From: an uncultured Prevotellaceae bacterium
Lineage (GTDB): Bacteria > Bacteroidota > Bacteroidia > Bacteroidales > Bacteroidaceae
NCBI GenBank assembly: GCA_946411565.1
Contig: CAMKEM010000002.1
Location: 1-64,000, forward strand
Direction of reading: 5' to 3'
DNA length: 64,000 nt
The translations under genes and the position numbers were made by a program. The notes under the pieces are model-generated. The model made no database searches. It worked only from the letters and a program-made list of their open reading frames with translations, and was not told the DNA's origin. Positions 8,124 through 16,050 of the stretch are shown piece after piece. How positions within the stretch are numbered: position 1 is the stretch's first letter; every line of letters begins with the position of its first letter.

Positions 8124-8681
8124 ATGGTTTTGCCTACGACATTCTTTGGTCCTGTCTCTTGGTACGAGCAAATAGCTCGTGCCACAGAGCCTATCTATAT
8201 TGAGGCTCATGAGAACTTCCAGAAACAGACTCTACGCACACGTTGTCGTATAGCAACGGCAAACGGAGTTCAGACATTAACCGTTCCTGTTAGTGGCTCT
8301 GGCTCTATCAAGGATATAAAGATTTCCGACCATAACAACTGGCGACATCTTCATTGGCAAGCCTTGGCTTCTGCCTACGGCTCTTCGCCTTTCTTTGAGT
8401 ATTATGCCGATGATATCGCACCTTTCTTTGAAAAGAAATGGGATTTTCTCTTTGACTATAACCTTGAGATAACCCATAAGATGTGCGAATTGCTCGATAT
8501 TCGCAAGGAGATTTGTTTGACCGACGAATACAAGGGCTGTACCTTTGATTTGCGTGCTAAGGCAGATTGTAAGCCTTACTATCAGGTTTTCAAATCTCGT
8601 CATGGCTTTCTGCCTGATCTCAGCATCCTCGACTTACTCTTCAATATGGGGCCTGAATCTATCTTGACAATTAACAATTAA
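8124..8681 (+). CDS. WbqC family protein
   Basis: The 185-residue product (MVLPTTFFGPVSWYEQIA) has the WbqC-like family opening, in which a xxPxxFP/FGPVSWY-type motif is followed by IEAHENFQKQTLRTRCRI and later HWQALASAYGSSPFFEYY. Members are often near polysaccharide or signal-peptidase genes, and their biochemical role is not settled. The ATG at 8124 is preferred over the TTG at 8112 because the latter lies in repeat DNA. The last residues and stop codon (TINN, TAA) are encoded by the 7-bp AT array that begins the downstream cassette, so the natural C-terminus may have been altered by repeat insertion. Confidence 0.88.
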   Translation: MVLPTTFFGPVSWYEQIARATEPIYIEAHENFQKQTLRTRCRIATANGVQTLTVPVSGSGSIKDIKISDHNNWRHLHWQALASAYGSSPFFEYYADDIAPFFEKKWDFLFDYNLEITHKMCELLDIRKEICLTDEYKGCTFDLRAKADCKPYYQVFKSRHGFLPDLSILDLLFNMGPESILTINN

Positions 8682-8689
8682 TAATTAAC

Positions 8690-8755
8690 ATGCCTTTCGC
8701 GTTCCGGCTCCCTCTCTACGGGAGAGGGCAGGGGGAGAGGCCACTTTCAACATGA
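8690..8755 (+). CDS. Mini-ORF in repeat cassette (copy A), coupled to the SGNH hydrolase gene
   Basis: A 21-codon frame begins ATGCCTTTCGCG at the end of a 7-bp AT array and ends at a TGA overlapping the ATG of the next gene (ATGA at 8752-8755). The peptide begins MPFAFRLPL and contains GRGQGER. The same length, start and overlap are found in copy B (11277-11212), with several nucleotide differences that leave the frame open. Translation is not shown. Confidence 0.45.
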   Translation: MPFAFRLPLYGRGQGERPLST

Positions 8756-9486
8756 ATACTATCAAAAAATTTCCCCTCGGGGGGCTGGGGGGCTTTCTCC
8801 TTCTATTTTTCTTCTCTCTCTGCGCCAACGCTCAGAGTGATTCTCTCCGTATCTCTATCCTTGGCGATAGCTATTCTACCTTCTATGGTTGTGTAGTTCC
8901 TGATACTAATGCTATCTGGTATTTCCCTGATGGACACAAGAGTGCTCAGAAGGGTAATGATGTAAGGAAGGTAGAGCAAACTTGGTGGCATCAGGTTATT
9001 GAGCGTCTTGGTGCAAAACTTGAACGTAATAACGCCTATTCTGGTGCTACAATCTGTTATACAGGCTATCGTCCTGCTGAGGGCAAGCCTCATGATGATT
9101 ATTCCGATCGTGCTTTCGTCACCCGTAGCAACTGGCTTGGCAATCCTGATGTGATACTCGTCTGTGGTGCTACAAATGATAGTTGGTGTGGTGCTCCTAT
9201 CGGAGATTATGTCTTTGGCAACTGGACGAACAAGCAACTCTATTCTTTCCGTCCTGCTATGGCTAAGCTCCTCTATGACCTGAAGGGCAACTATCCTAAG
9301 GCTCGTATTGTATTTATCCTTAATAACGAACTGAAAGACGAGATCAACGAGTCGGTTCACACTATCTGCAAGCATTATGATGTGCCTTGTCTTGACCTTC
9401 ACGACATAGACAAGCAATGGGGACATCCTTCTATTGCAGGCATGAAATCATTTGCCGATCAGGTTGTAGAATTTCTGAAGAAATAG
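8752..9486 (+). CDS. Secreted SGNH/GDSL-family hydrolase
   Basis: SGNH hydrolases are serine esterases acting on acyl groups of lipids or polysaccharides. Block I GDSY (residues 38-41, nucleophile Ser40), a block II region around NNAYSGATI, block III GATND (139-143) and a C-terminal HPSIAGM (candidate catalytic His225) are present. The first 28 residues form a signal peptide ending CANAQ. Its core (PLGGLGGFLL) is encoded by a G/C-rich palindromic repeat shared with the unrelated gene at 10241-11215. The start ATG overlaps the stop of a mini-ORF. It is probably exported to the periplasm or surface; the substrate is unknown. Confidence 0.85.
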   Translation: MNTIKKFPLGGLGGFLLLFFFSLCANAQSDSLRISILGDSYSTFYGCVVPDTNAIWYFPDGHKSAQKGNDVRKVEQTWWHQVIERLGAKLERNNAYSGATICYTGYRPAEGKPHDDYSDRAFVTRSNWLGNPDVILVCGATNDSWCGAPIGDYVFGNWTNKQLYSFRPAMAKLLYDLKGNYPKARIVFILNNELKDEINESVHTICKHYDVPCLDLHDIDKQWGHPSIAGMKSFADQVVEFLKK

Positions 9487-9488
9487 CA

Positions 9489-9679
9489 GCTCCTATGTAA
9501 GTCCTATGTTCCTCCCTTGTAACTCCCATTTTCCGCCTATTTCTCTCTGCTCTCTAATAGCAGAGCCATAGCGAAGGCAGAACGGAGTCACAACGGCTTT
9601 GTAACGGCTTTGTAACGGTATTATAACGGACCTATCGTTTGGGCTCATACTGGACTCACTCTGGACTCATAGTGGAGCT
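9489..9679. repeat. Two 11-bp-phased arrays
   Basis: At 9489-9532 four units (GCTCCTATGTA, AGTCCTATGTT, CCTCCCTTGTA, ACTCCCATTTT) keep an exact 11-bp period. At 9581-9679 nine units keep the same period while drifting from AACGGCTTTGT to AACGGTATTAT and then to CTGGACTC-type units. They lie just downstream of the SGNH hydrolase gene. Confidence 0.82.
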
Positions 9680-9716
9680 ATGGAAAGCCCAAGGGATTTT
9701 ACCCTGAAAAATAGAA

Positions 9717-10061
9717 TTTTTACATAACTCTGCAACTCGTCACCCGTAACGCTGTAATACTTTAAGTGCCAGTAAGTTGTAGCGGTGATTCATTTGATTT
9801 CACTCGTCACCCACTCGTCACCCTCACATAGCATATCATTCTGATACAGAACAACTTGCAAAGTCCATTCACTCATCACCCTAAAAACGACAAAAAGTGG
9901 TGACGAGTGAATCAACCGCCGAACATCCACATTATCAACAAGATACAAAGGTTCGGATGACGAGTGGGTGACGAGTGAAATCAAACGAATCACCGCCGTA
10001 ACAACAAGAGTCACAACAACTTGCAGCGCTACGGGTGACGAGTTGCAGAGTTATATAAAAA
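9717..10061. repeat. Large imperfect inverted-repeat element (about 345 bp)
   Basis: The ends TTTTTACATAACTCTGCAAC and the reverse complement of the right end (TTTTTATATAACTCTGCAAC) match closely and continue through CTCGTCACCCGTA. The arms extend for about 105 bp, including TTTGATTTCACTCGTCACCC in both. A nested pair TTCACTCATCACC/GGTGACGAGTGAA lies in the middle. It carries no credible gene and resembles a MITE-like palindromic element. Confidence 0.85.
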
Positions 10062-10191
10062 TTTGTTTTTTCAGAGTAACTGTCTTTTCCTGATTTTTGT
10101 TTACAGTTTTTGTTAATATTAATCTGCCTTTGTTGACATCGTTCTGAAATTGTTGTCGAATTACCGAAAACCTCCCAATATTAGTTTACAC

Positions 10192-10240
10192 AAAAAAAAT
10201 CCTCCTCTGTTTGCTTATTAGGCTAACGGAGGAGGATTTT
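10192..10240 (-). terminator. Rho-independent terminator of the DUF3298-type lipoprotein gene
   Basis: On the minus strand, directly after the TAA stop, AAATCCTCCTCCGTTAGC pairs with GCAAACAGAGGAGGATTT and is followed by a run of T. The stem is interrupted only near the loop. Confidence 0.88.
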
Positions 10241-11215
10241 TTATTTCGTATTCAGTTTCAGATCTTCAAGTATATCATCCTTGAGGAATGGTTTCAACTC
10301 TTCCCAAGTAAGCACGAAGGAAGGCATACCAACGGCATAGCAAGCAATCTCGTATTGTTGATAGGTGAATACAAGTCCTTTGCCTTTCTCGTCAGGGGAA
10401 GGTGTCCATGCAGGTAGCGGGATGAGTCCTTTGCTTTCTTCAGGAAGCATGAGCTGTTCCATGAGCTGCTGATCGGTTTTGATTTTCTCATCTGCATTCT
10501 CGTTGAAATACTCCTTTAGGCCTTTCTTGAGCAATGGTTGCATGTCCTTGACGGCATTATCCTTTAGGAAGTCCTTTACTATGCTACCGTCAGAGAAACG
10601 GAAAGTAATGCCTCCAAAACCAAATACACCGCCATGAGCACCGCCTATATAAGCGTATTCCGTATCGTTGAAAACCACGAATGTAGAGTCCTCAAAGGTC
10701 TTTGTAATTGTCATGGTATAATCCCACGGCGTTATGCTTTCCTTGAACTCCTTACGTTGTTCTGCGGTAATGGTTGTATCTTCTTCCCAATACTTAACCC
10801 TTTCCTCATAGTCACCCTTTGCCTGAGAGTTGAGCATCTTATTGACTTCCTTACTGTAATAGTCAAACATGCTCTTAGTATCTTTCTCGTCGCCAGAGTA
10901 TTTTGCTATGAGCGGTTTTGTATCTTCCATCTCTGCACCTTGATAGCTTCGTATGGCATTGCCAACTATGTATGTAAGACTATCGCGGATAACCTGCGAT
11001 ACACTATCCTTAGCCACAGGATACTCAATCTTTATTTCCACATTAGCATACTTAGTGGAGTCGGTAAAGGCATAGTTCTCCATTTCAAGGGGATATGCAC
11101 AAGTATTCTCAAGTTCTGCTGTCTCTGCATTCTTGTTAGTGCAAGAAGCAAAGATCAGAGAGGAAAGGAGGAAGCCCCCCAGCCCCCCAAATGGGAGTTT
11201 TTTTATAGTTTTCAT
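10241..11215 (-). CDS. Lipoprotein with DUF4163/DUF3298 (RsiV-like) domains
   Basis: The 324-residue protein is a probable lipoprotein: basic start MKTIKKLPFG, hydrophobic core, then IFASC with Cys25 as the lipidation site. The body has the DUF4163 plus DUF3298 pattern of extracytoplasmic proteins such as RsiV and PdaC, including SVSQVIRDSL early and YIGGAHGGVFGF followed by ITFRFSDGSIVKDFL, as in the AHG..GY.. block of DUF3298. RsiV binds lysozyme in Bacillus, but no such role can be assumed here. Its signal-peptide codons and 5' region form a repeat cassette also found before the SGNH gene. A strong terminator follows. Confidence 0.82.
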   Translation of the reverse strand: MKTIKKLPFGGLGGFLLSSLIFASCTNKNAETAELENTCAYPLEMENYAFTDSTKYANVEIKIEYPVAKDSVSQVIRDSLTYIVGNAIRSYQGAEMEDTKPLIAKYSGDEKDTKSMFDYYSKEVNKMLNSQAKGDYEERVKYWEEDTTITAEQRKEFKESITPWDYTMTITKTFEDSTFVVFNDTEYAYIGGAHGGVFGFGGITFRFSDGSIVKDFLKDNAVKDMQPLLKKGLKEYFNENADEKIKTDQQLMEQLMLPEESKGLIPLPAWTPSPDEKGKGLVFTYQQYEIACYAVGMPSFVLTWEELKPFLKDDILEDLKLNTK

Positions 11216-11277
11216 GTTAAATGAAGCCTCTCCCCCCGCCCTCCCCCATGGGGAGGGAGCCTGAATGTGAAAGGCAT
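11212..11277 (-). CDS. Mini-ORF in repeat cassette (copy B), coupled to the DUF3298-type gene
   Basis: A 21-codon frame begins ATGCCTTTCACA at 11277 and ends at a TGA overlapping the next ATG (ATGA at 11215-11212). The peptide begins MPFTFRLPP and contains GRGER. It aligns without gaps to copy A at 8690-8755. Product and translation are unproven. Confidence 0.45.
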   Translation of the reverse strand: MPFTFRLPPHGGGRGERLHLT

Positions 11278-11292
11278 GTTAATTGTTAATTA

Positions 11293-12675
11293 TTAATTGT
11301 TAATTCTTTTATTCCCCATCATCATCTTGCAGAGCCTGTCTTGGAACATTCTTGCCTCTGCCACGGGAGAATCCTCGTGGATGATAGAGAAGATATACCA
11401 ATGACCGTCGTAGCCTTCGAGATAGCCAGAGAGCGATGAGCCGCCCTTTGTGACGAGCGTACCCGTCTTTACGAAGATTCGATCTCTGTATTCCGCACGC
11501 GCCATTCGCGTGAGCAGAGAACCGCTTCTCGGACTTGCAGGAGAGGCAAGGGCTTCATTAATGAAATAGTTTCGCAGTTCCTCATCTTTATAGGCATAGC
11601 GAAGCATATCCACGAGTGTATTGGCGGTAAGGCGGTTGTCGGGCGAGAGACCTGATCCATCCTTATAGGCAAGCTGTTGCTTTACAGGACGAGGGAAGAG
11701 ACACTTGGTTGTGTCTTCTGGTGAAAGAATCTCGTTCCAGAATCTCTCCGTATGGTGTATAGTGTCCCACACCATTTCCTTATTTGGGAGAATGCCTTTC
11801 TTCCAGTCGAGGTGATAGAAGAGTGCATCAGCCTTTACGTTACTGCTATAGATGAGCATAGGAGTGATTATCTCCTTGATGTCGTGGGAAATCCTTGCTA
11901 CATAGTGGTATCTGCCATCGCCATATTTGCCCTTTGCCTTGGCAGAGTTCACTCGATTGTCTTTCTTGAAAGTTATGCCATTAGCAGAAAGAGTTGCCAT
12001 AAACTGCTTTGTGATGCGTTCCTTGCCCTTCATCAGAAGGGGAGCCTTGTGGTAAGGGATATCCCATGTCTTGCCTGTTGGATGCGCCTTTAGCGTGTCC
12101 TCTCTTGCAAGATTGAGAATGATATTTCCTCTAAAGTTGCTGAATCCCTTATTCTTCATCTGCTTCACGAGAGGGGTGAAATCATCAAAGAGAGGGTCAT
12201 CGTCTGCCACGAGAAGGAGAGTACCGACAAGGGTGTCGCGTTTCATCTCACCCCTTATCTGGAGCGACACGTTATAGCGATAGTCCATTCCGAGAGTCTT
12301 GAGGGCAGCGACAGCAGTAGCAACCTTCATGCAAGAGGCTGGTGTCATACATCTGTCGGCATGAAACTCGTACACCTGCGATTCTGTCGTTACATCATAC
12401 ACGCTGATAGCAACGAGCGATGTGTCAAGAGTCTGTGGTAAGCACATCAGGCTATCCAGTTTCCTTGCCATAATCGTATCGCAGGCCCTCATCTCTGGAG
12501 TTATCACCACCTGTGAGGTTTTAGGTTCTTCCTTAGCTTCTTCTGGCGAACTAAATAGATAGTTGAATAGCCAGATGATGCCCATGATAGCGGCATATAT
12601 TAATGCAACAATAACCGCGAGCACACCAAGTGCCGCGGCTATACGTCCATATCTAAGTCTTATTTTCTTTGCCAA
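11293..12675 (-). CDS. D-alanyl-D-alanine carboxypeptidase/endopeptidase, PBP4 (S13) family
   Basis: A membrane-anchored penicillin-binding protein that trims peptidoglycan peptides. A short cytoplasmic N-terminus is followed by one transmembrane helix (about residues 11-40). The three active-site motifs are SCMK (114-117, SxxK), SSN (277-279) and KTG (403-405). At 460 residues it fits the PBP4/DacB type. It starts 5 bases after the lepB stop and is likely in the same operon. The extreme C-terminus (RINN, TAA) is encoded by the AT-rich 7-bp array of the repeat cassette, exactly as in WbqC. Confidence 0.9.
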   Translation of the reverse strand: MAKKIRLRYGRIAAALGVLAVIVALIYAAIMGIIWLFNYLFSSPEEAKEEPKTSQVVITPEMRACDTIMARKLDSLMCLPQTLDTSLVAISVYDVTTESQVYEFHADRCMTPASCMKVATAVAALKTLGMDYRYNVSLQIRGEMKRDTLVGTLLLVADDDPLFDDFTPLVKQMKNKGFSNFRGNIILNLAREDTLKAHPTGKTWDIPYHKAPLLMKGKERITKQFMATLSANGITFKKDNRVNSAKAKGKYGDGRYHYVARISHDIKEIITPMLIYSSNVKADALFYHLDWKKGILPNKEMVWDTIHHTERFWNEILSPEDTTKCLFPRPVKQQLAYKDGSGLSPDNRLTANTLVDMLRYAYKDEELRNYFINEALASPASPRSGSLLTRMARAEYRDRIFVKTGTLVTKGGSSLSGYLEGYDGHWYIFSIIHEDSPVAEARMFQDRLCKMMMGNKRINN

Positions 12676-12680
12676 TGTCC

Positions 12681-14180
12681 TTAGTTATAGTTTTTTACGA
12701 AGGTGAAGAGTCTATTCCATCTGATGCCACCGAAACCACCACGGTCTGGGTCGCTTGACCACCAAATGAATATAGGCTTACCAACGATGTGGTCTTCTGG
12801 TACGAAGCCCCAATAGCGTGAATCGGCAGAGTTGTGACGATTGTCACCCTGCATCCAATAATAGTCCATCTTGAATGTGTAGGATGTTGCCACCTTACCG
12901 TTGATAAGGATTTCTCCCTTATCATTAACCTGAAGGTCATTGCCCTCATATACCTTGATTGGGCGCTCGTAGATTGGGAGGTTCTTGAGTGTGAGCTTCA
13001 CGCTCTCGCCTTTCTTAGGAATCCAGATAGGGCCGTAGTTGTCACGTGTCCAACCGTAATTGCCATTGAGAGGATATACGAAATCAACCTCATCATCCTT
13101 AGAGAGAGCTATGCTTTCAACGAGATCCTTACGGCTCTTAAGTACCTCATACGCATGTTTTGTCAGAGGCATTCCACCTGAGACGTTAAGCTGTCTGAGA
13201 TCCTCACTGCTGATTTTCAACTCCTTGAGCAAATCCTCAGGAAGCATACACTTCAGTTTGACAATATATGTATATTGAACATTCTCAGGCTCTTTATTTG
13301 CTTTGCCATCGAGATATACAATACGGTTCTTAATCTGAAGAGTCTGACCAGGGAGACCAACACATCTCTTGACATAGTTCTCACGACGATCGGCTGGTCG
13401 AGAGTCAATTTTACCAAACACGTTAACCTTTGACTCAAGATAGCGACGACCTTCTTTGTAGATGTCAGAGTAGAGCTTATAGCGCTGGAGGTCAGATATA
13501 GAATCGAGCTTTGCAGACTTCTCAAATGTGCTGAAGAAATCTGGATAGTATATCATCTGGTCAGGGGTATTGATTTCATAGCCCTTTGATGCCAGATATG
13601 ACAATGCTCCATACTTGTAGCAATATTCGTAATAGTTTGTTTGATATTGCTCTTCAGTAAGGATGCTGTCGCCAGCAGGATAGTTGAATACAACGATATC
13701 ATTAAGCTCTACGTTACCAAGACCTGGTGCACGACGATAATCCCATTGAGGCCACTCTATGTATGACTTGCAACCAAGCACAGGCATAGTGTGCTGTGTG
13801 AGAGGCAATGTGAGTGGTGTCTGAGGAATACGAGGGCCATAGCTAGCCTTGCTCACGAAGAGGTAGTCGCCTGTAAGCAACGACTTCTCAAGTGAGCTTG
13901 AAGGAATGACATAGTTCTGGAAGAAGAAGAGATTGATGAAATATACAGCCACGAGAGCGAATACAAGAGCATCAACCCACGACATGATGAAACGTACAGG
14001 AGCTTCGGCATCCTTCCACCATTGCCAGTTTATCTTCTTTGAGATATATGCATCATAGATGAATGGTATTACTACCAGTCCTAACCAGCTCTGCAGCCAG
14101 AACAGGAAGAGGAGATAAAGCACCAGCACGACAATGAACTTTGTCCACTGGAGCTTCATATTTTCTTGTTTCTTTTTCAT
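12681..14180 (-). CDS. lepB: Signal peptidase I
   Basis: This membrane protease cleaves signal peptides of exported proteins. The 499-residue product has N-terminal hydrophobic helices (about residues 14-42 and 66-90). The catalytic serine region is VIPSSSLEKSLLTGD (Ser96 by alignment to PSGSMEPTL) and the general-base lysine region is NYVKRCVGLPG (Lys271). The C-terminal box is GDNRHNSADSRYWGFV. The protein is longer than E. coli LepB because of an insertion between the Ser and Lys boxes, which is common in Bacteroidetes. The start at 14180 or the inner Met at 14159 are both possible. It follows dapB and precedes PBP4. Confidence 0.93.
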   Translation of the reverse strand: MKKKQENMKLQWTKFIVVLVLYLLFLFWLQSWLGLVVIPFIYDAYISKKINWQWWKDAEAPVRFIMSWVDALVFALVAVYFINLFFFQNYVIPSSSLEKSLLTGDYLFVSKASYGPRIPQTPLTLPLTQHTMPVLGCKSYIEWPQWDYRRAPGLGNVELNDIVVFNYPAGDSILTEEQYQTNYYEYCYKYGALSYLASKGYEINTPDQMIYYPDFFSTFEKSAKLDSISDLQRYKLYSDIYKEGRRYLESKVNVFGKIDSRPADRRENYVKRCVGLPGQTLQIKNRIVYLDGKANKEPENVQYTYIVKLKCMLPEDLLKELKISSEDLRQLNVSGGMPLTKHAYEVLKSRKDLVESIALSKDDEVDFVYPLNGNYGWTRDNYGPIWIPKKGESVKLTLKNLPIYERPIKVYEGNDLQVNDKGEILINGKVATSYTFKMDYYWMQGDNRHNSADSRYWGFVPEDHIVGKPIFIWWSSDPDRGGFGGIRWNRLFTFVKNYN

Positions 14181-14183
14181 TTT

Positions 14184-14244
14184 TCTAGTTTTTCTCTAGA
14201 TTTTCAGGATGTTCTAGTATTTCTAGAAATTCTAGGATATCTAG
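14184..14244. repeat. Phased TCTAG repeats between dapB and lepB
   Basis: Six TCTAG boxes lie in the 73-bp gap. The first two are 11 bp apart, the next gap is 18 bp, and the rest are 9 bp apart. The gap separates two co-directional genes. Confidence 0.65.
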
Positions 14245-14253
14245 TTTTTCTAT

Positions 14254-14970
14254 TTAGAACTTGAACATATCATCTATGGTGAGAAGTCCCTGATGCTTTA
14301 CAGTATATTCAGCTGCGAGAACAGCACCGAGAGCAAATCCCTGACGAGAGTGTGCATCGTGGGTGATAGTGATGATATCTGCAGGAGAATCGTAGCTGAT
14401 GCTATGGATTCCAGGAACCTCACCACGGCGAACGTCATCAATACGAAGTACGTCTGGTGCAGTTTCGTGAAGAGCCCATCTGTTCTTACGATCAATACGC
14501 TCAACAATCTGCTCTGCGAGAGTGATAGCTGTACCACTTGGAGCGTCAAGCTTATGAACGTGATGTGTCTCCACCATATTTACATCATACTGTGGGAACT
14601 CATTCATAATCTTTGCAAGATACTTGTTCACAGCAGAGAAAATAGCAACGCCTACGCTGAAGTTTGATGCCCAGAAGAGAGTCTTTCCCTCTTCAGAGCA
14701 AGCCTTACGAACGTCATCACCATGATCCTTGAGCCATGCTGTTGTACCGCTGACAACCTTTACGCCAGCCTTCCATGCCTTGAGGTAGTTGCCGTAAGCA
14801 ACTGTAGGGTTGGTGAACTCGATTGCAACTTCCGCAGATGCGAAAGCCTCACTCTCAAAATCCTGAAGGTTGTCGATATCAATAATACTTACTATCTCAT
14901 GACCACGGCTGAGGGCAATCTGCTCAATCATCTTACCCATCTTGCCGTATCCGATTAATGCTAATTTCAT
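14254..14970 (-). CDS. dapB: 4-hydroxy-tetrahydrodipicolinate reductase
   Basis: DapB reduces 4-hydroxy-tetrahydrodipicolinate in the lysine and meso-diaminopimelate pathway, supplying peptidoglycan precursor. The N-terminal nucleotide-binding loop is GYGKMGKM (residues 7-14), the middle has VSGTTAW, and the catalytic block is METHHVHKLDAPSGTA (His136/137, Lys140). At 238 residues it is the compact form usual in Bacteroidetes. It begins three bases after the rnc stop, so it belongs to the acpP-fabF-rnc operon. Confidence 0.95.
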   Translation of the reverse strand: MKLALIGYGKMGKMIEQIALSRGHEIVSIIDIDNLQDFESEAFASAEVAIEFTNPTVAYGNYLKAWKAGVKVVSGTTAWLKDHGDDVRKACSEEGKTLFWASNFSVGVAIFSAVNKYLAKIMNEFPQYDVNMVETHHVHKLDAPSGTAITLAEQIVERIDRKNRWALHETAPDVLRIDDVRRGEVPGIHSISYDSPADIITITHDAHSRQGFALGAVLAAEYTVKHQGLLTIDDMFKF

Positions 14971-14973
14971 AAC

Positions 14974-16050
14974 TTAATTTTCGTTTTGATTCTTTTGATC
15001 GTTTTGCTCATACGCCTCTGCTTCCGCAGCAGCTATGATATCCTCTCGGCTCAACTCCTTTGGTTCTGTACTTACATCGGAGAGATCCATTTCCTGATCA
15101 ATGGTAGCTTCGAGTTGTTCTATCTGTTCATTAGACGCATCTTGTACATCATTTATTACAATGAAGTCGTCTTTTTTCTCCTCTGTGTCAGGTACATTGA
15201 GTACAGGCTCCTCTTCCATCTTTGTACGCTCTGTCTTAGCGGCAAAGATACTGTCAAGATAGGCAGAGTCTTTCTTTAATCGTTTCAACGTATCTTCGCA
15301 AGCGTGCTGCTGGCTTTCCTTCTTACTGAATCCTACGCCTGTTGAGCCGTCGATAGTCTCAAGCACTACTGTGTATTTGAAGGTAGGAGATCCGTTCTGA
15401 TCCTTTGATTGGTCTTCGAGGCGGAACGTCATCTGAATGCGATTCTTCTGTGTCCATTCGATGAGTTTCGACTTGAAGTTTACTTCCTTGTAAGCCATTT
15501 TGTCGATGTTGATATATCGGCCGAGGATGCGTTCTTGCATGAACTTCATGCATGCATCGTAGCCACGGTCGAGATACATGGCTCCTACAAGGGCTTCGAA
15601 AGCATTGCCACCCATATAGCTGTTATGGCTGGCAGAGCGTCCGGACGATAGGATAAGACGGCTGAGACCTACTTCCTGTGCAAGTTTGCCGAGAGTCTCG
15701 CGCTGAACGAGCTTGGAACGAGTATTTGTAAGGAATCCTTCAGGCTTGCCTGGGAAATGAGTATAGACAATATCACCGACTACTGCATCGAGAATAGCAT
15801 CACCGAGGAATTCGAGTCGCTCATTGTTCAGTTTCTTGCCTTTTGGCTGATCGCCCTTGCCTTTCTTGCCCTTCTTTGATTCCTTTACAGGCTCAATAGG
15901 ACCGCGGTGACCTATGCTCTTGTGCATGAGCGCAAGTTTGTAGTAGGCGATGTTGTGTGGCAGGAAACCGATGATTTCTTCCAAAGCAAGATAAAGCTCC
16001 TTATCCTTACGGAAAGGGAGCTTTATCCTGTCAATTATATTATTCAACAT
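14974..16050 (-). CDS. rnc: Ribonuclease III with basic insertion and acidic tail
   Basis: RNase III cleaves double-stranded RNA in rRNA and mRNA processing. The signature NERLEFLGDAILDAVVGD (from residue 76) and a C-terminal double-stranded RNA-binding domain (about 190-258, FSKKESQQHAC) are clear. The protein is 358 residues, against about 230 in E. coli. A Lys/Gly-rich stretch (about 53-74, KESKKGKKGKGDQPKGKK) precedes the signature, and an acidic tail of about 90 residues follows the RNA-binding domain. The start at 16050 is chosen because it overlaps the fabF end (ATGTTGAATAA) and gives MLNNIIDRIK. Confidence 0.92.
   Translation of the reverse strand: MLNNIIDRIKLPFRKDKELYLALEEIIGFLPHNIAYYKLALMHKSIGHRGPIEPVKESKKGKKGKGDQPKGKKLNNERLEFLGDAILDAVVGDIVYTHFPGKPEGFLTNTRSKLVQRETLGKLAQEVGLSRLILSSGRSASHNSYMGGNAFEALVGAMYLDRGYDACMKFMQERILGRYINIDKMAYKEVNFKSKLIEWTQKNRIQMTFRLEDQSKDQNGSPTFKYTVVLETIDGSTGVGFSKKESQQHACEDTLKRLKKDSAYLDSIFAAKTERTKMEEEPVLNVPDTEEKKDDFIVINDVQDASNEQIEQLEATIDQEMDLSDVSTEPKELSREDIIAAAEAEAYEQNDQKNQNEN

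Noticed and set aside
9790..10014. Small frame inside the 345-bp inverted repeat
   Set aside because: It is entirely contained in palindromic DNA and has no family resemblance.
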